A stretch of DNA of 36,857 bases from Candidatus Zambryskiibacteriota bacterium (GTDB taxonomy: Bacteria > Patescibacteriota > Minisyncoccia > Phycocordibacterales > WO2-35-19), in the NCBI GenBank assembly GCA_003233455.1, contig QILQ01000021.1, forward strand, positions 1 through 36,857, written 5' to 3'. Under the pieces are notes generated by a model. The model searched no databases, was not told where the DNA came from, and saw nothing but the letters and a program-made list of their open reading frames with translations. Below, one piece after another: positions 1-6,180 of this stretch. Position 1 is the stretch's first letter; every line of letters starts with the position of its first letter. The translations under genes and the position numbers were made by a program.

Positions 1-1
1 T

Positions 2-373
2 TTAAATGTAAATATAGATAATGCAAATCCGAAAAATCTTACTACTGAAAAAGAAGTTACTCTAGATATTTTAATAAATGATATAAATGGAGCTTATAAA
101 CTTGGTTGGATAAAAGATAAAAGAATAAAAAATAGATTGATAAGACAAGTGAATAAAATAATAAAATATAGAGAAAAGATTGATATAATAAAAAAGAGAT
201 TTTCAAATAATCTTAAAAGAAAGAAAATAATTGAAAAAGAAGAAAAGAAAGTAGATAAAATCATATTAAAAATGATTAAAAAAGAATTACGGTTTTTCCT
301 AAAAAGAAAGAGAATCAACCAACAAGCTTTTGATTTATTAAAACAGGATTTAGAATATTTATTAAATAATTAA
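2..373 (+). CDS. C-terminal part of a FIMAH-like domain protein (5' end outside window)
   Basis: The frame is open from the first base and ends at the TAA at 371-373, so only the C-terminal ~123 residues are visible. The segment reading DILINDINGAYKLGWI then KDKRIKNRLIRQVNKI has the helix-loop-helix pattern (L/I...I..AY..GWI.....K..L) of the FIMAH domain found at the C-terminus of secreted bacterial proteins. It is followed by ~60 very lysine-rich residues predicted to be helical. An in-frame TTG at 137 is not needed as a start because the frame continues upstream. Its last ~60 bp, plus the following gene, occur again at 1340-1400, so this end belongs to a duplicated cassette. FIMAH is assigned by pattern only; the substrate and the rest of the protein are unknown. 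Confidence 0.55.
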   Translation, partial: LNVNIDNANPKNLTTEKEVTLDILINDINGAYKLGWIKDKRIKNRLIRQVNKIIKYREKIDIIKKRFSNNLKRKKIIEKEEKKVDKIILKMIKKELRFFLKRKRINQQAFDLLKQDLEYLLNN

Positions 374-380
374 AATTTTT

Positions 381-755
381 ATGAGAAATAATATTCTATT
401 ATTTATATTAGTTTTGACAATAAGTTTCGCTACAGCTTCATATGTTGGTGGTTGGTATGATAAAATTGACCCACAAAGAGGGGGATGGTTTTGGGGGCCT
501 TCTAACGAAGAAATATTGGTTTTTGTGGGATTTTTAATTTCATATGTCTTTTTTGTTTCTTTAATGTTTGAACTATTAAGTAAAAAAAATAAGAATAAAT
601 GGATAGTTTGGTCTCTGATTCCTATAGTATTATTATATGCTGGATATAACTGGAAATTATTATATATCCCCATTCTTACAAGTATTGCCGGTTATATTTT
701 AGCAAAACTTATCCAGTTCACCATCTTTAAACTAAAACGACCAAACCCTTCATAA
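381..755 (+). CDS. small membrane protein, copy 1 of duplicated family
   Basis: 124 residues. It has an N-terminal hydrophobic segment (about 4-22), a polar loop with GGWYDKIDPQ, and three further hydrophobic stretches (about 45-65, 74-90, 95-114), then a basic tail KLKRPNPS. It is a clear paralogue of the protein at 1402-1782: MRxNILLxILVL starts, the (G/S)WYDKI motif, SYVFF and the IFKLKRPNP tail are shared. It starts 8 nt after the preceding stop and no Shine-Dalgarno is visible, so translation may be coupled. The stop codon lies inside a 37-bp palindrome that could act as a terminator or repeat. No function is recognised; a 4-TM protein of this size is unassigned. Confidence 0.75.
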   Translation: MRNNILLFILVLTISFATASYVGGWYDKIDPQRGGWFWGPSNEEILVFVGFLISYVFFVSLMFELLSKKNKNKWIVWSLIPIVLLYAGYNWKLLYIPILTSIAGYILAKLIQFTIFKLKRPNPS

Positions 756-784
756 ATACAAGGTTAAACCTTGTATTTATGAAG
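748..784. repeat. REP-like palindrome family A, copy 1
   Basis: Perfect 37-bp inverted repeat: 18-bp arms (left arm CTTCATAAATACAAGGTT) around a single central A at 766. The 17-bp core ACAAGGTTAAACCTTGT (758-774) recurs at 1271, 1773, 1803 (imperfect) and 2493. It overlaps the stop codon of the upstream gene and lacks a 3' T-run, so it is not a classical terminator. The core plus 29 bp of right flank (758-803) is repeated with two differences at 1271-1316. Confidence 0.85.
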
Positions 785-880
785 TGAATATCAAGAAAAG
801 ATTACTCAAAGAAATCAATAATTTGGAGAGAAAAATTGAAAGAATAAAAAAGTGGAATAAAATTATTATTATAATATAAA
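785..880 (+). pseudogene. possible diverged remnant of the FIMAH protein tail
   Basis: Between palindrome copy 1 and the next gene is an open frame beginning GTG AAT ATC, reading a lysine-rich helical peptide (VNIKKRLLKEINNLERKI...) that ends at TAA 878-880. The DNA resembles the start of the tail segment of the partial gene (gtgaata...gaaaagatt) and the similarly placed remnant at 1300-1396. It may be a decayed copy of that gene end. It could also be chance AT-rich coding-like sequence. Confidence 0.35.
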
Positions 881-884
881 AAAT

Positions 885-1268
885 ATGAAAAGAAATAAAA
901 GTCTTTTGTTTTTAGCTTTATCTTTAATTGGTTTTGGTGGGGGGTATTTCATACTAAAAATATATAATTGTGGATATAGTATATTTTGTTACGACCTTTT
1001 CAGTAAGGTTGGTGACCCTCTTTTTTACGGCATAGGAGCACTTGCTATAATATTTTTTGTTTTACTTTTCATACCAAAAGCTATCCCTCAATGGAAAAAG
1101 TTTGCTAAATGGTTTATACCAATTGCTACACTTATTTTCATTTTCTATCCCAATCCAGGTTCGGGCGACTTATTCTCACCATTTCCCGAACAAATTTTCC
1201 AATGGGTTAGTATATTATATGTTTTTGTAAGTCTTATGATTATTGGATATAGTACTCGCAAATCTTAA
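885..1268 (+). CDS. small four-TM membrane protein
   Basis: 127 residues with hydrophobic segments near 6-25, 46-65, 75-92 and 104-123. It contains three cysteine/aromatic patches (IYNCGYSIFCYDLF) in the first extracytoplasmic loop. It sits between two related 4-TM proteins in the same orientation and is probably a distant member of the same family, but similarity beyond layout is weak. A TATAAT at 870-875 lies 9 nt before the ATG and there is no Shine-Dalgarno, so it may have its own promoter giving a very short leader. No function is assigned. Confidence 0.65.
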   Translation: MKRNKSLLFLALSLIGFGGGYFILKIYNCGYSIFCYDLFSKVGDPLFYGIGALAIIFFVLLFIPKAIPQWKKFAKWFIPIATLIFIFYPNPGSGDLFSPFPEQIFQWVSILYVFVSLMIIGYSTRKS

Positions 1269-1270
1269 AC

Positions 1271-1316
1271 ACAAGGTTAAACCTTGTATTTATGAAGTGA
1301 ATATAGAGAAAAGATT
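1271..1316. repeat. REP-like palindrome family A, copy 2, with repeated right flank
   Basis: The core ACAAGGTTAAACCTTGT is at 1271-1287. The right flank through 1316 matches 775-803 with two substitutions, including the TATTTATGAAGTGAATAT stretch that forms the right arm extension of copy 1. Here the left arm extension has been lost, replaced by the end of the upstream gene. It lies three bases after that gene's stop codon. Confidence 0.8.
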
Positions 1317-1396
1317 GATATAATAAAAAAGAGATTTTTAACCAACAATCTTATGATTTATTAAAACAAGATTTAAAATATTTATTAAATAATTAA
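1300..1396 (+). pseudogene. internally deleted duplicate of the FIMAH protein tail
   Basis: 1300-1338 is identical to 165-203, and 1340-1396 matches 317-373 with a few changes. The intervening ~113 bp (204-316) are missing. Both copies end in TTAAATAATTAA followed directly by a paralogous membrane-protein gene. This is therefore the remnant of a tandem duplication of [protein tail + small membrane protein] in which the second tail suffered a deletion. The remaining frame is interrupted (TAA just after the duplicated start). Confidence 0.75.
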
Positions 1397-1401
1397 ATTT
1401 T

Positions 1402-1782
1402 ATGAGAAAAAATATTTTGTTACTAATTTTAGTGTTATCAATTGGTTTAGTTACAGCTCCTTATTTTGGTAGTTGGTATGATAAAATTTCTCCACAATAT
1501 AGTGGTTGGATGACAGATAAAAATGCTGCAGTTTCTTTTGCTGGTTTTCTTGTATCTTATGTATTTTTCATTCCATTAATATATGGACTATTTGGTATTA
1601 AAAAAAATAAAAATTGGATAATATGGTTATTAACACCGATTTTATTATTTTGGTTAGGGGCAGATTCATCTCATATATACATTCCAATCATCTTAAGTTT
1701 GTTTGGTTTTGGACTAGCAAAACTTATCCAGTTCATCATCTTTAAATTAAAAAGACCAAACCCACCAAAAATACAAGGTTAA
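1402..1782 (+). CDS. small membrane protein, copy 2 of duplicated family
   Basis: 126 residues and a paralogue of the protein at 381-755: the same N-terminal hydrophobic segment, a SWYDKISPQ loop, three more hydrophobic segments and the FKLKRPNP tail. The last codons (KIQG) are read from family A palindrome copy 3, so the repeat has supplied the C-terminus and overlaps the stop codon. There is no Shine-Dalgarno; the gene follows the remnant tail by 5 nt, as its paralogue does. Function unknown. Confidence 0.72.
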   Translation: MRKNILLLILVLSIGLVTAPYFGSWYDKISPQYSGWMTDKNAAVSFAGFLVSYVFFIPLIYGLFGIKKNKNWIIWLLTPILLFWLGADSSHIYIPIILSLFGFGLAKLIQFIIFKLKRPNPPKIQG

Positions 1783-1821
1783 ACCTTGTATTATAAACAG
1801 TTCAAGGTTTAACCTTGTAAC
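1770..1821. repeat. pair of inverted family A palindromes (REPIN-like doublet) upstream of the transposase
   Basis: Two palindromes lie ~10 bp apart: 1770-1792 (core with central A, AATACAAGGTT / AACCTTGTATT) and 1800-1821 (central T, CAAGGTT/AACCTTG, imperfect outer pairs with a bulged T at 1818). Because the two cores are reverse complements of each other, they are in inverted orientation. This matches the arrangement of two REPs in a REPIN/BIME. The doublet ends 21 bp before the transposase ATG. Confidence 0.75.
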
Positions 1822-1842
1822 TTTTTATATTATTATTTTGGT

Positions 1843-2490
1843 ATGAATAGAAATTTCTCTTTTGCACCAGAAGAATATTTTCACATATATAATAGAGGTA
1901 CTGATAAAAGGAATATTTTTAATAATCAAAAAGATTATCAAAGATTTTTAGAATCTCTTTATTTGTTCAATTCAACTGAAAGAGTTATTTTAAGATTAGT
2001 GCCTAAAAAAGATCGTTTTTTATATAATCGAGAAGAAACCATTGTAGATATTGGAGCATATTGTCTTATATCAAATCATTTTCATATTTTAGTTAGATCA
2101 AAAAGCGACAAAGGAGTTAGTCAGTTTATGCAAAAAATTCAAACAGCTTATTCAATGTACTTTAATAAAAAATATGGAAGGAGTGGCTCATTATTTCAAG
2201 GTTCATTTAAAGCTCAACATATTACCAGAGATGAATATTTAAAATACCTATTTGCTTATATTCACTTAAATCCTATAAAAATTATAAATAAAACTTGGAA
2301 AGAAAAAGGTATAAATGATTTAAATAAAACTAAGAATTTTTTGAATTCTTATAAAAATTCAAGTTACTTGGATTATATTGCGAAGGATAGAATAGAAACT
2401 AAAATCTTAAATAAGAAAGCTTTTCCAGAATATTTTAATACAAAGAAAAATTTTAAAGACTTTATCAATTTTTGGCTTTCATTTAATTAA
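1843..2490 (+). CDS. REP-associated tyrosine transposase (RAYT, IS200/Y1_Tnp family)
   Basis: 215 residues. The HUH metal-binding motif is seen as SNHFHILV (H79-F80-H81), and the Y1 helix follows as KIQTAYSMYFNKKYGR-SGSLFQGSF (about 98-122), with Y103, Y106 and Y111 as candidates for the nucleophile. The GSLFQGSFKA block and LAYIHLNP-type ending (FAYIHLNPIK) are typical of the REP-associated/transposase-17 group rather than of IS605 TnpA. The family cuts and rejoins single-stranded hairpin DNA. Here it has palindromes on both sides (1770-1821 and 2491-2510), consistent with the family's habit of sitting beside its own hairpin repeats. Length is within the family range (~150-220). It appears intact. 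Confidence 0.9.
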   Translation: MNRNFSFAPEEYFHIYNRGTDKRNIFNNQKDYQRFLESLYLFNSTERVILRLVPKKDRFLYNREETIVDIGAYCLISNHFHILVRSKSDKGVSQFMQKIQTAYSMYFNKKYGRSGSLFQGSFKAQHITRDEYLKYLFAYIHLNPIKIINKTWKEKGINDLNKTKNFLNSYKNSSYLDYIAKDRIETKILNKKAFPEYFNTKKNFKDFINFWLSFN

Positions 2491-2510
2491 ATACAAGGTT
2501 TAACCTTGTC
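2491..2510. repeat. REP-like palindrome family A, copy 5, downstream of the transposase
   Basis: Core ACAAGGTTTAACCTTGT (2493-2509, central T) begins two bases after the transposase stop codon, so the gene is flanked by palindromes on both sides. No T-run follows it. The orientation by central base is the same as the proximal copy at 1803-1817. Confidence 0.85.
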
Positions 2511-2555
2511 CGACTTTGACACTTAATATAAATAAAGGTAGTTCTGTGTATTTTG

Positions 2556-2564
2556 TGATATAAT
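2556..2564 (+). promoter_or_regulatory. extended -10 promoter, 6 nt from the start codon
   Basis: TG-A-TATAAT, followed by only six T residues before the ATG at 2571. With initiation ~6-7 nt after the hexamer, the transcript would begin at or next to the start codon, with no room for a Shine-Dalgarno. No convincing -35 is seen at 17 nt, which fits extended -10 usage. Confidence 0.6.
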
Positions 2565-2570
2565 TTTTTT

Positions 2571-3206
2571 ATGGAAGGTCTAAATTCTAATAGAAAAAAT
2601 AAAGAAATAAGTCCAGAAGAAAGAATTAGATTTGAAAAATTACTTTGGCGGAAAGCTGAAGATCTTTCTGAAGATAGAAGAGTTTTGCAAGAAAAAATAA
2701 ATGAATTTGATGCTATTTTTTATGCAAAGCCGTTAAGTATTTTAAATCTTCATGAAGAAAGAGAAAGGCAAAAAGAAGAACAAAAATATTGGGAAATTAA
2801 AGATGAAATTTTAGGAATAATAGAAACAGAAAATATCATTCAAAAAATGTTGAGTGATTTGGAAGAAGACTTAATAGATATAGAAGAATTGAATAGGTTT
2901 TTACCAAAAAAAGATGGAGAAGATAATAAGTTATCAAAAAGAAAACAACAAATAAGAAAAGAAAAAGAGAGAATAGGTGAAGATTTAAGGAATATTTTAG
3001 GTGATTTAAATGAAGGACACACTCTTAATGCTACAAGACTTACTACGGGAAAACATGCTACTGGAATAACAGGATCTTTTGATCCATTAACCGCAGAGGG
3101 TGCCTTTTTTGATGCAACCGCTGATACACATGGTGGTAAGGTTAGAAAACATGGTAAAAATGGGTTTTATAAAAATAGTAGTGGTAGAGTAGTCCGAAAA
3201 AAATAA
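2571..3206 (+). CDS. coiled-coil hypothetical protein with conserved-looking glycine/histidine C-terminus
   Basis: 211 residues, not recognised. Residues ~10-145 are highly charged (E/K/R-rich with heptad-like leucines and isoleucines) and likely form a long helical coiled coil. The last ~55 residues change character: LNATRLTTGKHATGITG, then SFDPLTAEGAFFDATADTHGG and a basic end (KVRKHGKNGFYKNSSGRVVRKK). This could be a small folded or surface/nucleic-acid-binding module. There is no signal peptide or membrane segment. An extended -10 lies 6 nt before the ATG. Confidence 0.6.
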   Translation: MEGLNSNRKNKEISPEERIRFEKLLWRKAEDLSEDRRVLQEKINEFDAIFYAKPLSILNLHEERERQKEEQKYWEIKDEILGIIETENIIQKMLSDLEEDLIDIEELNRFLPKKDGEDNKLSKRKQQIRKEKERIGEDLRNILGDLNEGHTLNATRLTTGKHATGITGSFDPLTAEGAFFDATADTHGGKVRKHGKNGFYKNSSGRVVRKK

Positions 3207-3287
3207 TTTTAATTAAAAAATTCTTCGCAGATTTGGGACTTGTGGGTGAGTAACGAGATATATAAATTATTAATTTGGTTTTAAGTG

Positions 3288-3296
3288 TGGTATGAT
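3288..3296 (+). promoter_or_regulatory. extended -10 promoter, 6 nt from the start codon
   Basis: TG-G-TATGAT, followed by TTTTAT and the ATG at 3303. The spacing equals that before the genes at 2571, 15138 and 26171. Confidence 0.5.
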
Positions 3297-3302
3297 TTTT
3301 AT

Positions 3303-3446
3303 ATGAGATATTTTGATAAAACATTTTTTAAATTCACTTTGGGTTTTCTTTCTATAATTGCTATTAGTTTATTGGTAATATATTTTGCTTCAAATTTTAG
3401 CGCTGATAATAATGTTCAAACTGCTAGGCCGACTCTTACACAGTAA
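3303..3446 (+). CDS. 47-aa single-TM peptide
   Basis: ATG at 3303 to TAA at 3444-3446 encodes 47 residues: a short basic/aromatic N-terminus (MRYFDKTFFKF), one hydrophobic segment (about 12-30: LGFLSIIAISLLVIYFA) and a polar tail ending RPTLTQ. It lies 3 nt upstream of the secreted PKD protein with the same orientation, and has an extended -10 element 6 nt before the ATG. It is too small for family assignment. It is probably a membrane peptide cotranscribed with, and maybe accessory to, the downstream surface protein. Confidence 0.55.
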   Translation: MRYFDKTFFKFTLGFLSIIAISLLVIYFASNFSADNNVQTARPTLTQ

Positions 3447-3449
3447 GTT

Positions 3450-4829
3450 ATGAAATTCAGTAATAGTAAAAATATGAAAACTTTCAATAAGAGGAAAATA
3501 TTTTTTTTTAAATTTTTAATTCTAGTAATTTTATCTCTTGTTTTTCCTGTTATTTCTTTCGCTCAGATTTCTAAAATTGTATTTACCACAGAACCTCAAA
3601 TTGTCAAACCAAACGAAGTATCCGGCAAGATAACAATACAATCTCAAGATGTTGGGGGAAATTCTTTTAAAACTCCAGAAACTCTTGATTTGGAATTTAT
3701 ATCCACTTCTGCCACTGGAGAATTTTTAAACAGCACTGGCAATTCGGTAACAACTTATATGAGTAAAAATACCGCTAACCGCAGTTTTTATTATCGTGAT
3801 TCTATTTTGGGAAATTTTACAATCACTATCAATGCCAAAGGGAGAGAAAGTGGTAAAAAATGGAGTGCAAATCAAATTATTACCGTTTCTGATTCTTCAT
3901 CTGGTAATAACAGTTCTTTAAATAATTCCGGAGAAGTATTGGGCACTTCAAGCAATTTATCTTCCTTGGATTCTCAATCTTCGGGAGGAGAAAGTTCTAC
4001 CAATGTTTCGTCGCCGAACGCCAAGTTAGAAATTTTTGCCGGTAATAATAGGATGACTTCTCCCGGAAGTCCTATTTGGTTTCAGGCTACTGTAAAGAAA
4101 AATACCACTAAAACTGGGATAGAATTAAATTGGTCTTTCGGTGATGGTAATGTCGGAGTTGGAACTTTAGTTAGTCATACTTACAAATATTCCGGAAATT
4201 ATGTGGTGGTTTTAAATGCTAAAGCGGGAGATATTTTTTCGGTTAGTCGACTCAGAGTCAGAGTAATAAAGCCAAATATTGTAATTTCTGAAAAAGATAA
4301 ATATCTGGAAATTTCAAATAATAGCAATACGGAAATAAATCTTTTCAATTGGAAGATAGAAAATAAAGGTAAGGGATTTATTTTCCAACCTAACACTATT
4401 ATATTGCCACATTCTTCAATCAAGTTTGATAAGAGTCTCTTGAAAATGAGTGGTTATGATAATAGTCTTGGCACTTCTCTTAAAAATAGTTTGAAAGAAG
4501 AAGTTTTTGTTATTGCTCCGGTTAAAAAAGCAAATTTGAGTGAAATTTTAAAAAATCTTAAAACTGTAAAAAAAGAATTTTTTACTCTGCAAAAAAAAGC
4601 GAAAAAATTTGGTTTAGTCGCTCAAAATAATAATTTTAACAATCAACCGATAAATTCAAGTCATTTAAATTTATCAAAAATAAATACTGTTTCAGTTATT
4701 TTAGCGAATAAAAATAAAGAAAATCAAGCGACAACAACTAATGCGGAAAATATAATTTATGAAGCACCCAAACAAGAAAGTTTTATTTTGAAGTTGACAA
4801 ATTTTATAAAAAGAGTATTTTTTAATTAA
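3450..4829 (+). CDS. secreted surface protein with PKD and lamin-tail-like domains
   Basis: 459 residues. N-terminal signal or anchor: basic start (KKR-type, NKRKIFFFKF) then a hydrophobic segment and a probable cleavage near VISFAQ. Residues ~30-150 form a beta-rich Ig-like region, ~150-190 a Ser/Gly/Asn-rich linker, and ~190-275 a PKD domain (WSFGDGNVGVGTLVSHTYKYSGNY, the WxFGDG...HxY signature). Residues ~275-340 resemble a lamin-tail domain (YLEISNNSNTEINLFNWKI...). The Lys-rich C-terminus ends in a short hydrophobic/basic stretch that may tether it. The family is typical of surface or secreted CPR proteins, probably in adhesion or binding. It follows the 47-aa membrane peptide by 3 nt. 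Confidence 0.75.
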   Translation: MKFSNSKNMKTFNKRKIFFFKFLILVILSLVFPVISFAQISKIVFTTEPQIVKPNEVSGKITIQSQDVGGNSFKTPETLDLEFISTSATGEFLNSTGNSVTTYMSKNTANRSFYYRDSILGNFTITINAKGRESGKKWSANQIITVSDSSSGNNSSLNNSGEVLGTSSNLSSLDSQSSGGESSTNVSSPNAKLEIFAGNNRMTSPGSPIWFQATVKKNTTKTGIELNWSFGDGNVGVGTLVSHTYKYSGNYVVVLNAKAGDIFSVSRLRVRVIKPNIVISEKDKYLEISNNSNTEINLFNWKIENKGKGFIFQPNTIILPHSSIKFDKSLLKMSGYDNSLGTSLKNSLKEEVFVIAPVKKANLSEILKNLKTVKKEFFTLQKKAKKFGLVAQNNNFNNQPINSSHLNLSKINTVSVILANKNKENQATTTNAENIIYEAPKQESFILKLTNFIKRVFFN

Positions 4830-4830
4830 C

Positions 4831-4927
4831 GGCTTCGGAGACTGTGGGCAATAGTAAGACCTGCAATAGATGCTGAGAAAATAATATGTTTTCTTGAGTT
4901 CTCCTCCGCCTTATGGCGGTTTTTATT
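4831..4927 (+). promoter_or_regulatory. L10-leader-like attenuator upstream of rplJ
   Basis: The 5' part can fold as UUCGG (4834-4838) with CUGAG (4873-4877), an AGAC internal loop, and UGUGGG (4843-4848) with CCUGCA (4860-4865). This is the general layout of the L10-binding leader (stem, kink-like loop, GUGGG/CCUGC stem). Downstream, CCGCC-TTAT-GGCGG (4906-4919) followed by a T-run (to 4927) is an intrinsic terminator. Between them CUGAGAAAA (4873-4881) can also pair with UUUUCUUGAG (4889-4898), offering a competing fold. Inference: L10 (or L10-L12) binding favours termination, giving autoregulation as in other bacteria. Confidence 0.6.
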
Positions 4928-4976
4928 TAGCCAAATGGTCGAAAGAATTAAAAGATAATTATTTGAAAATATCAAA

Positions 4977-5465
4977 ATGGCAATTACAAAAGAAAGAAAG
5001 AAAGAAATTATGGCTAGTTTGGAAAACATAATTCGTAAATCCAAATTGACCGTGTTCGTGAATTTTCACAAACTATTAGTTAAAGAAGCTGATGAAATCA
5101 GAAAGTCTTTGAAGAATGAAAAAGTTGGTTACATTGTCGCTAAGAAAACTTTGGTTAGAAAAGTTTTGGATAATGTTGACATAAAAAGGGAACGGCCTGC
5201 ATTAGAAGGGGAATTAGCTTTAGTTTATGGTGAAGATTTAATTGTTCCGGCTAGGAGTATTTATGATTTCCAAAAAGAGCTAGGAAACAAAATCTCTATT
5301 ATGGGTGGTATCTTTGATGGAGAATATAAATCACAAGAAGAGATGCTTAGCATCGCTTCCATTCCAACTCTTGATGTGTTGCGTGGTATGTTTGTTAATG
5401 TTATCAATTCACCAATACAAAGAATGGCTGTTGCTCTGGGGCAAATTGCTGAAAAGAAGGTTTAA
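4977..5465 (+). CDS. rplJ: 50S ribosomal protein uL10
   Basis: 162 residues. The N-terminal RNA-binding domain begins MAITKERKKEIMASLENII and contains FVNFHKLLVKEADEIRKSLK, VAKKTLVRKVLD (typical L10 KNTL-like segment) and the C-terminal helix for L12 binding (SPIQRMAVALGQIAEKK). L10 builds the ribosomal stalk base on 23S rRNA and carries L12 dimers. Upstream is an L10-leader-type structure with a terminator and downstream is rplL, the normal gene pair. No Shine-Dalgarno precedes the ATG. rplK/rplA are not in front of it; a surface protein gene is. Confidence 0.95.
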   Translation: MAITKERKKEIMASLENIIRKSKLTVFVNFHKLLVKEADEIRKSLKNEKVGYIVAKKTLVRKVLDNVDIKRERPALEGELALVYGEDLIVPARSIYDFQKELGNKISIMGGIFDGEYKSQEEMLSIASIPTLDVLRGMFVNVINSPIQRMAVALGQIAEKKV

Positions 5466-5483
5466 TCAGACCTATTATTAAGA

Positions 5484-5590
5484 GTAAAAAAATTTGTTCT
5501 ATTCGCTTAGCACACAAATTTTCTGCTGAAAATTTGCTCTGCTCGACTCGTCAGTCTCCGTAAGGCACACTCATAGAAAAATTTTTTTAC
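5484..5590. other. structured rplJ-rplL intergenic region
   Basis: The 147-bp gap between the two genes holds a nested fold: GTAAAAAAATTT (5484-5495) is perfectly complementary to AAATTTTTTTAC (5579-5590), enclosing CAAATTTTC (5515-5523) paired with GAAAATTTG (5528-5536). The outer right arm is itself a T-run. This could be an attenuator or processing site setting the L12:L10 ratio, or an inserted palindromic repeat. There is no ORF in it. Confidence 0.45.
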
Positions 5591-5612
5591 CGACAAAACT
5601 AATCAAAAAATT

Positions 5613-6110
5613 ATGGACGAAACAAAAAAAGACGAAAAGGTTGAAACTGCAACCACTTCCACTGAAAGCTCTAGCGAGCCGAAGAAGGAAGAAAAAAAAG
5701 AGGAAAAAAAGGTAGAGAATGAAGAGAAAAAAGATGTAGAAATTCCCGCAAAATTTAAAAAAATAGTGGAGGAGGTTGAAAAAATGTCAGTGTTGGATTT
5801 GAACGAATTGGTAAAAGTTTTTGAAGATAGATTTGGAGTTTCGGCTACCGCTGTCGCTCCTCAAAATGGTGTTGCCGTTGGTCCTGTTGCTGAAGAAAAA
5901 ACGGAATTTACCATTGAACTTGTAAATAGCGGAGAAAAGAAAATAGCGGTTATCAAGGCGGTAAAAGAAGCTTTAACACTCGGTCTTAAGGATGCTAAAG
6001 ATAAAGTTGATGCCGCTCCTATTATACTTGCTGAAAATATGAAAAAGGAAGAAGCTGAAAATCTTAAAAAAGCTATTGAAGAAGCGGGAGGAAAAGTAAA
6101 CCTTAAGTAA
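5613..6110 (+). CDS. rplL: 50S ribosomal protein bL12 with long charged N-terminal extension
   Basis: 165 residues against ~120-130 usual. Residues 1-45 are an extra Lys/Glu/Ser/Thr-rich extension. Residues ~46-78 are the dimerisation domain (KIVEEVEKMSVLDLNELVKVFEDRFGVS), ~79-95 the Ala/Val/Pro/Gly hinge, and 96-165 the factor-binding domain (EFTIELVNSGEKKIAVIK..., KEALTLGLKDAKDKVD, EEAGGKVNLK). The core is intact, so the protein should recruit translational GTPases normally. No alternative in-frame ATG lies at the domain start except M58, which would cut into the dimerisation helix, so the long form is probably real. A strong terminator follows. Confidence 0.93.
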   Translation: MDETKKDEKVETATTSTESSSEPKKEEKKEEKKVENEEKKDVEIPAKFKKIVEEVEKMSVLDLNELVKVFEDRFGVSATAVAPQNGVAVGPVAEEKTEFTIELVNSGEKKIAVIKAVKEALTLGLKDAKDKVDAAPIILAENMKKEEAENLKKAIEEAGGKVNLK

Positions 6111-6111
6111 A

Positions 6112-6138
6112 AATGTTAAACACCGAGTGTTCAACATT
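6112..6138. repeat. palindromic repeat family B, copy 1
   Basis: Hairpin just after rplL: AATGTTAAACAC, loop CGA, GTGTTCAACATT with one A.C mismatch. It is the reverse-complement orientation of the family whose other copies (GTTGAACAC, TCG, GTGTTGAAC) lie at 12319, 12605 and 26986. Confidence 0.75.
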
Positions 6139-6141
6139 AGT

Positions 6142-6180
6142 AATCAAAAAACCCTTTTAAAAGGGTTTTTTGATTTTTTC
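6142..6180. terminator. bidirectional intrinsic terminator after rplL
   Basis: Perfect 34-bp palindrome 6142-6175 (left arm AATCAAAAAACCCTTTT) centred at 6158/6159 and followed by T-runs on both strands. It would end rplJL transcripts on the plus strand and the convergent minus-strand NUDIX-like gene, whose stop codon lies inside it. Confidence 0.85.

Noticed and set aside
748-2510. CRISPR array from the repeated palindromes
   Set aside because: The copies are irregularly spaced by 10 to 700 bp with genes between them, vary in flanks, and no cas genes occur.
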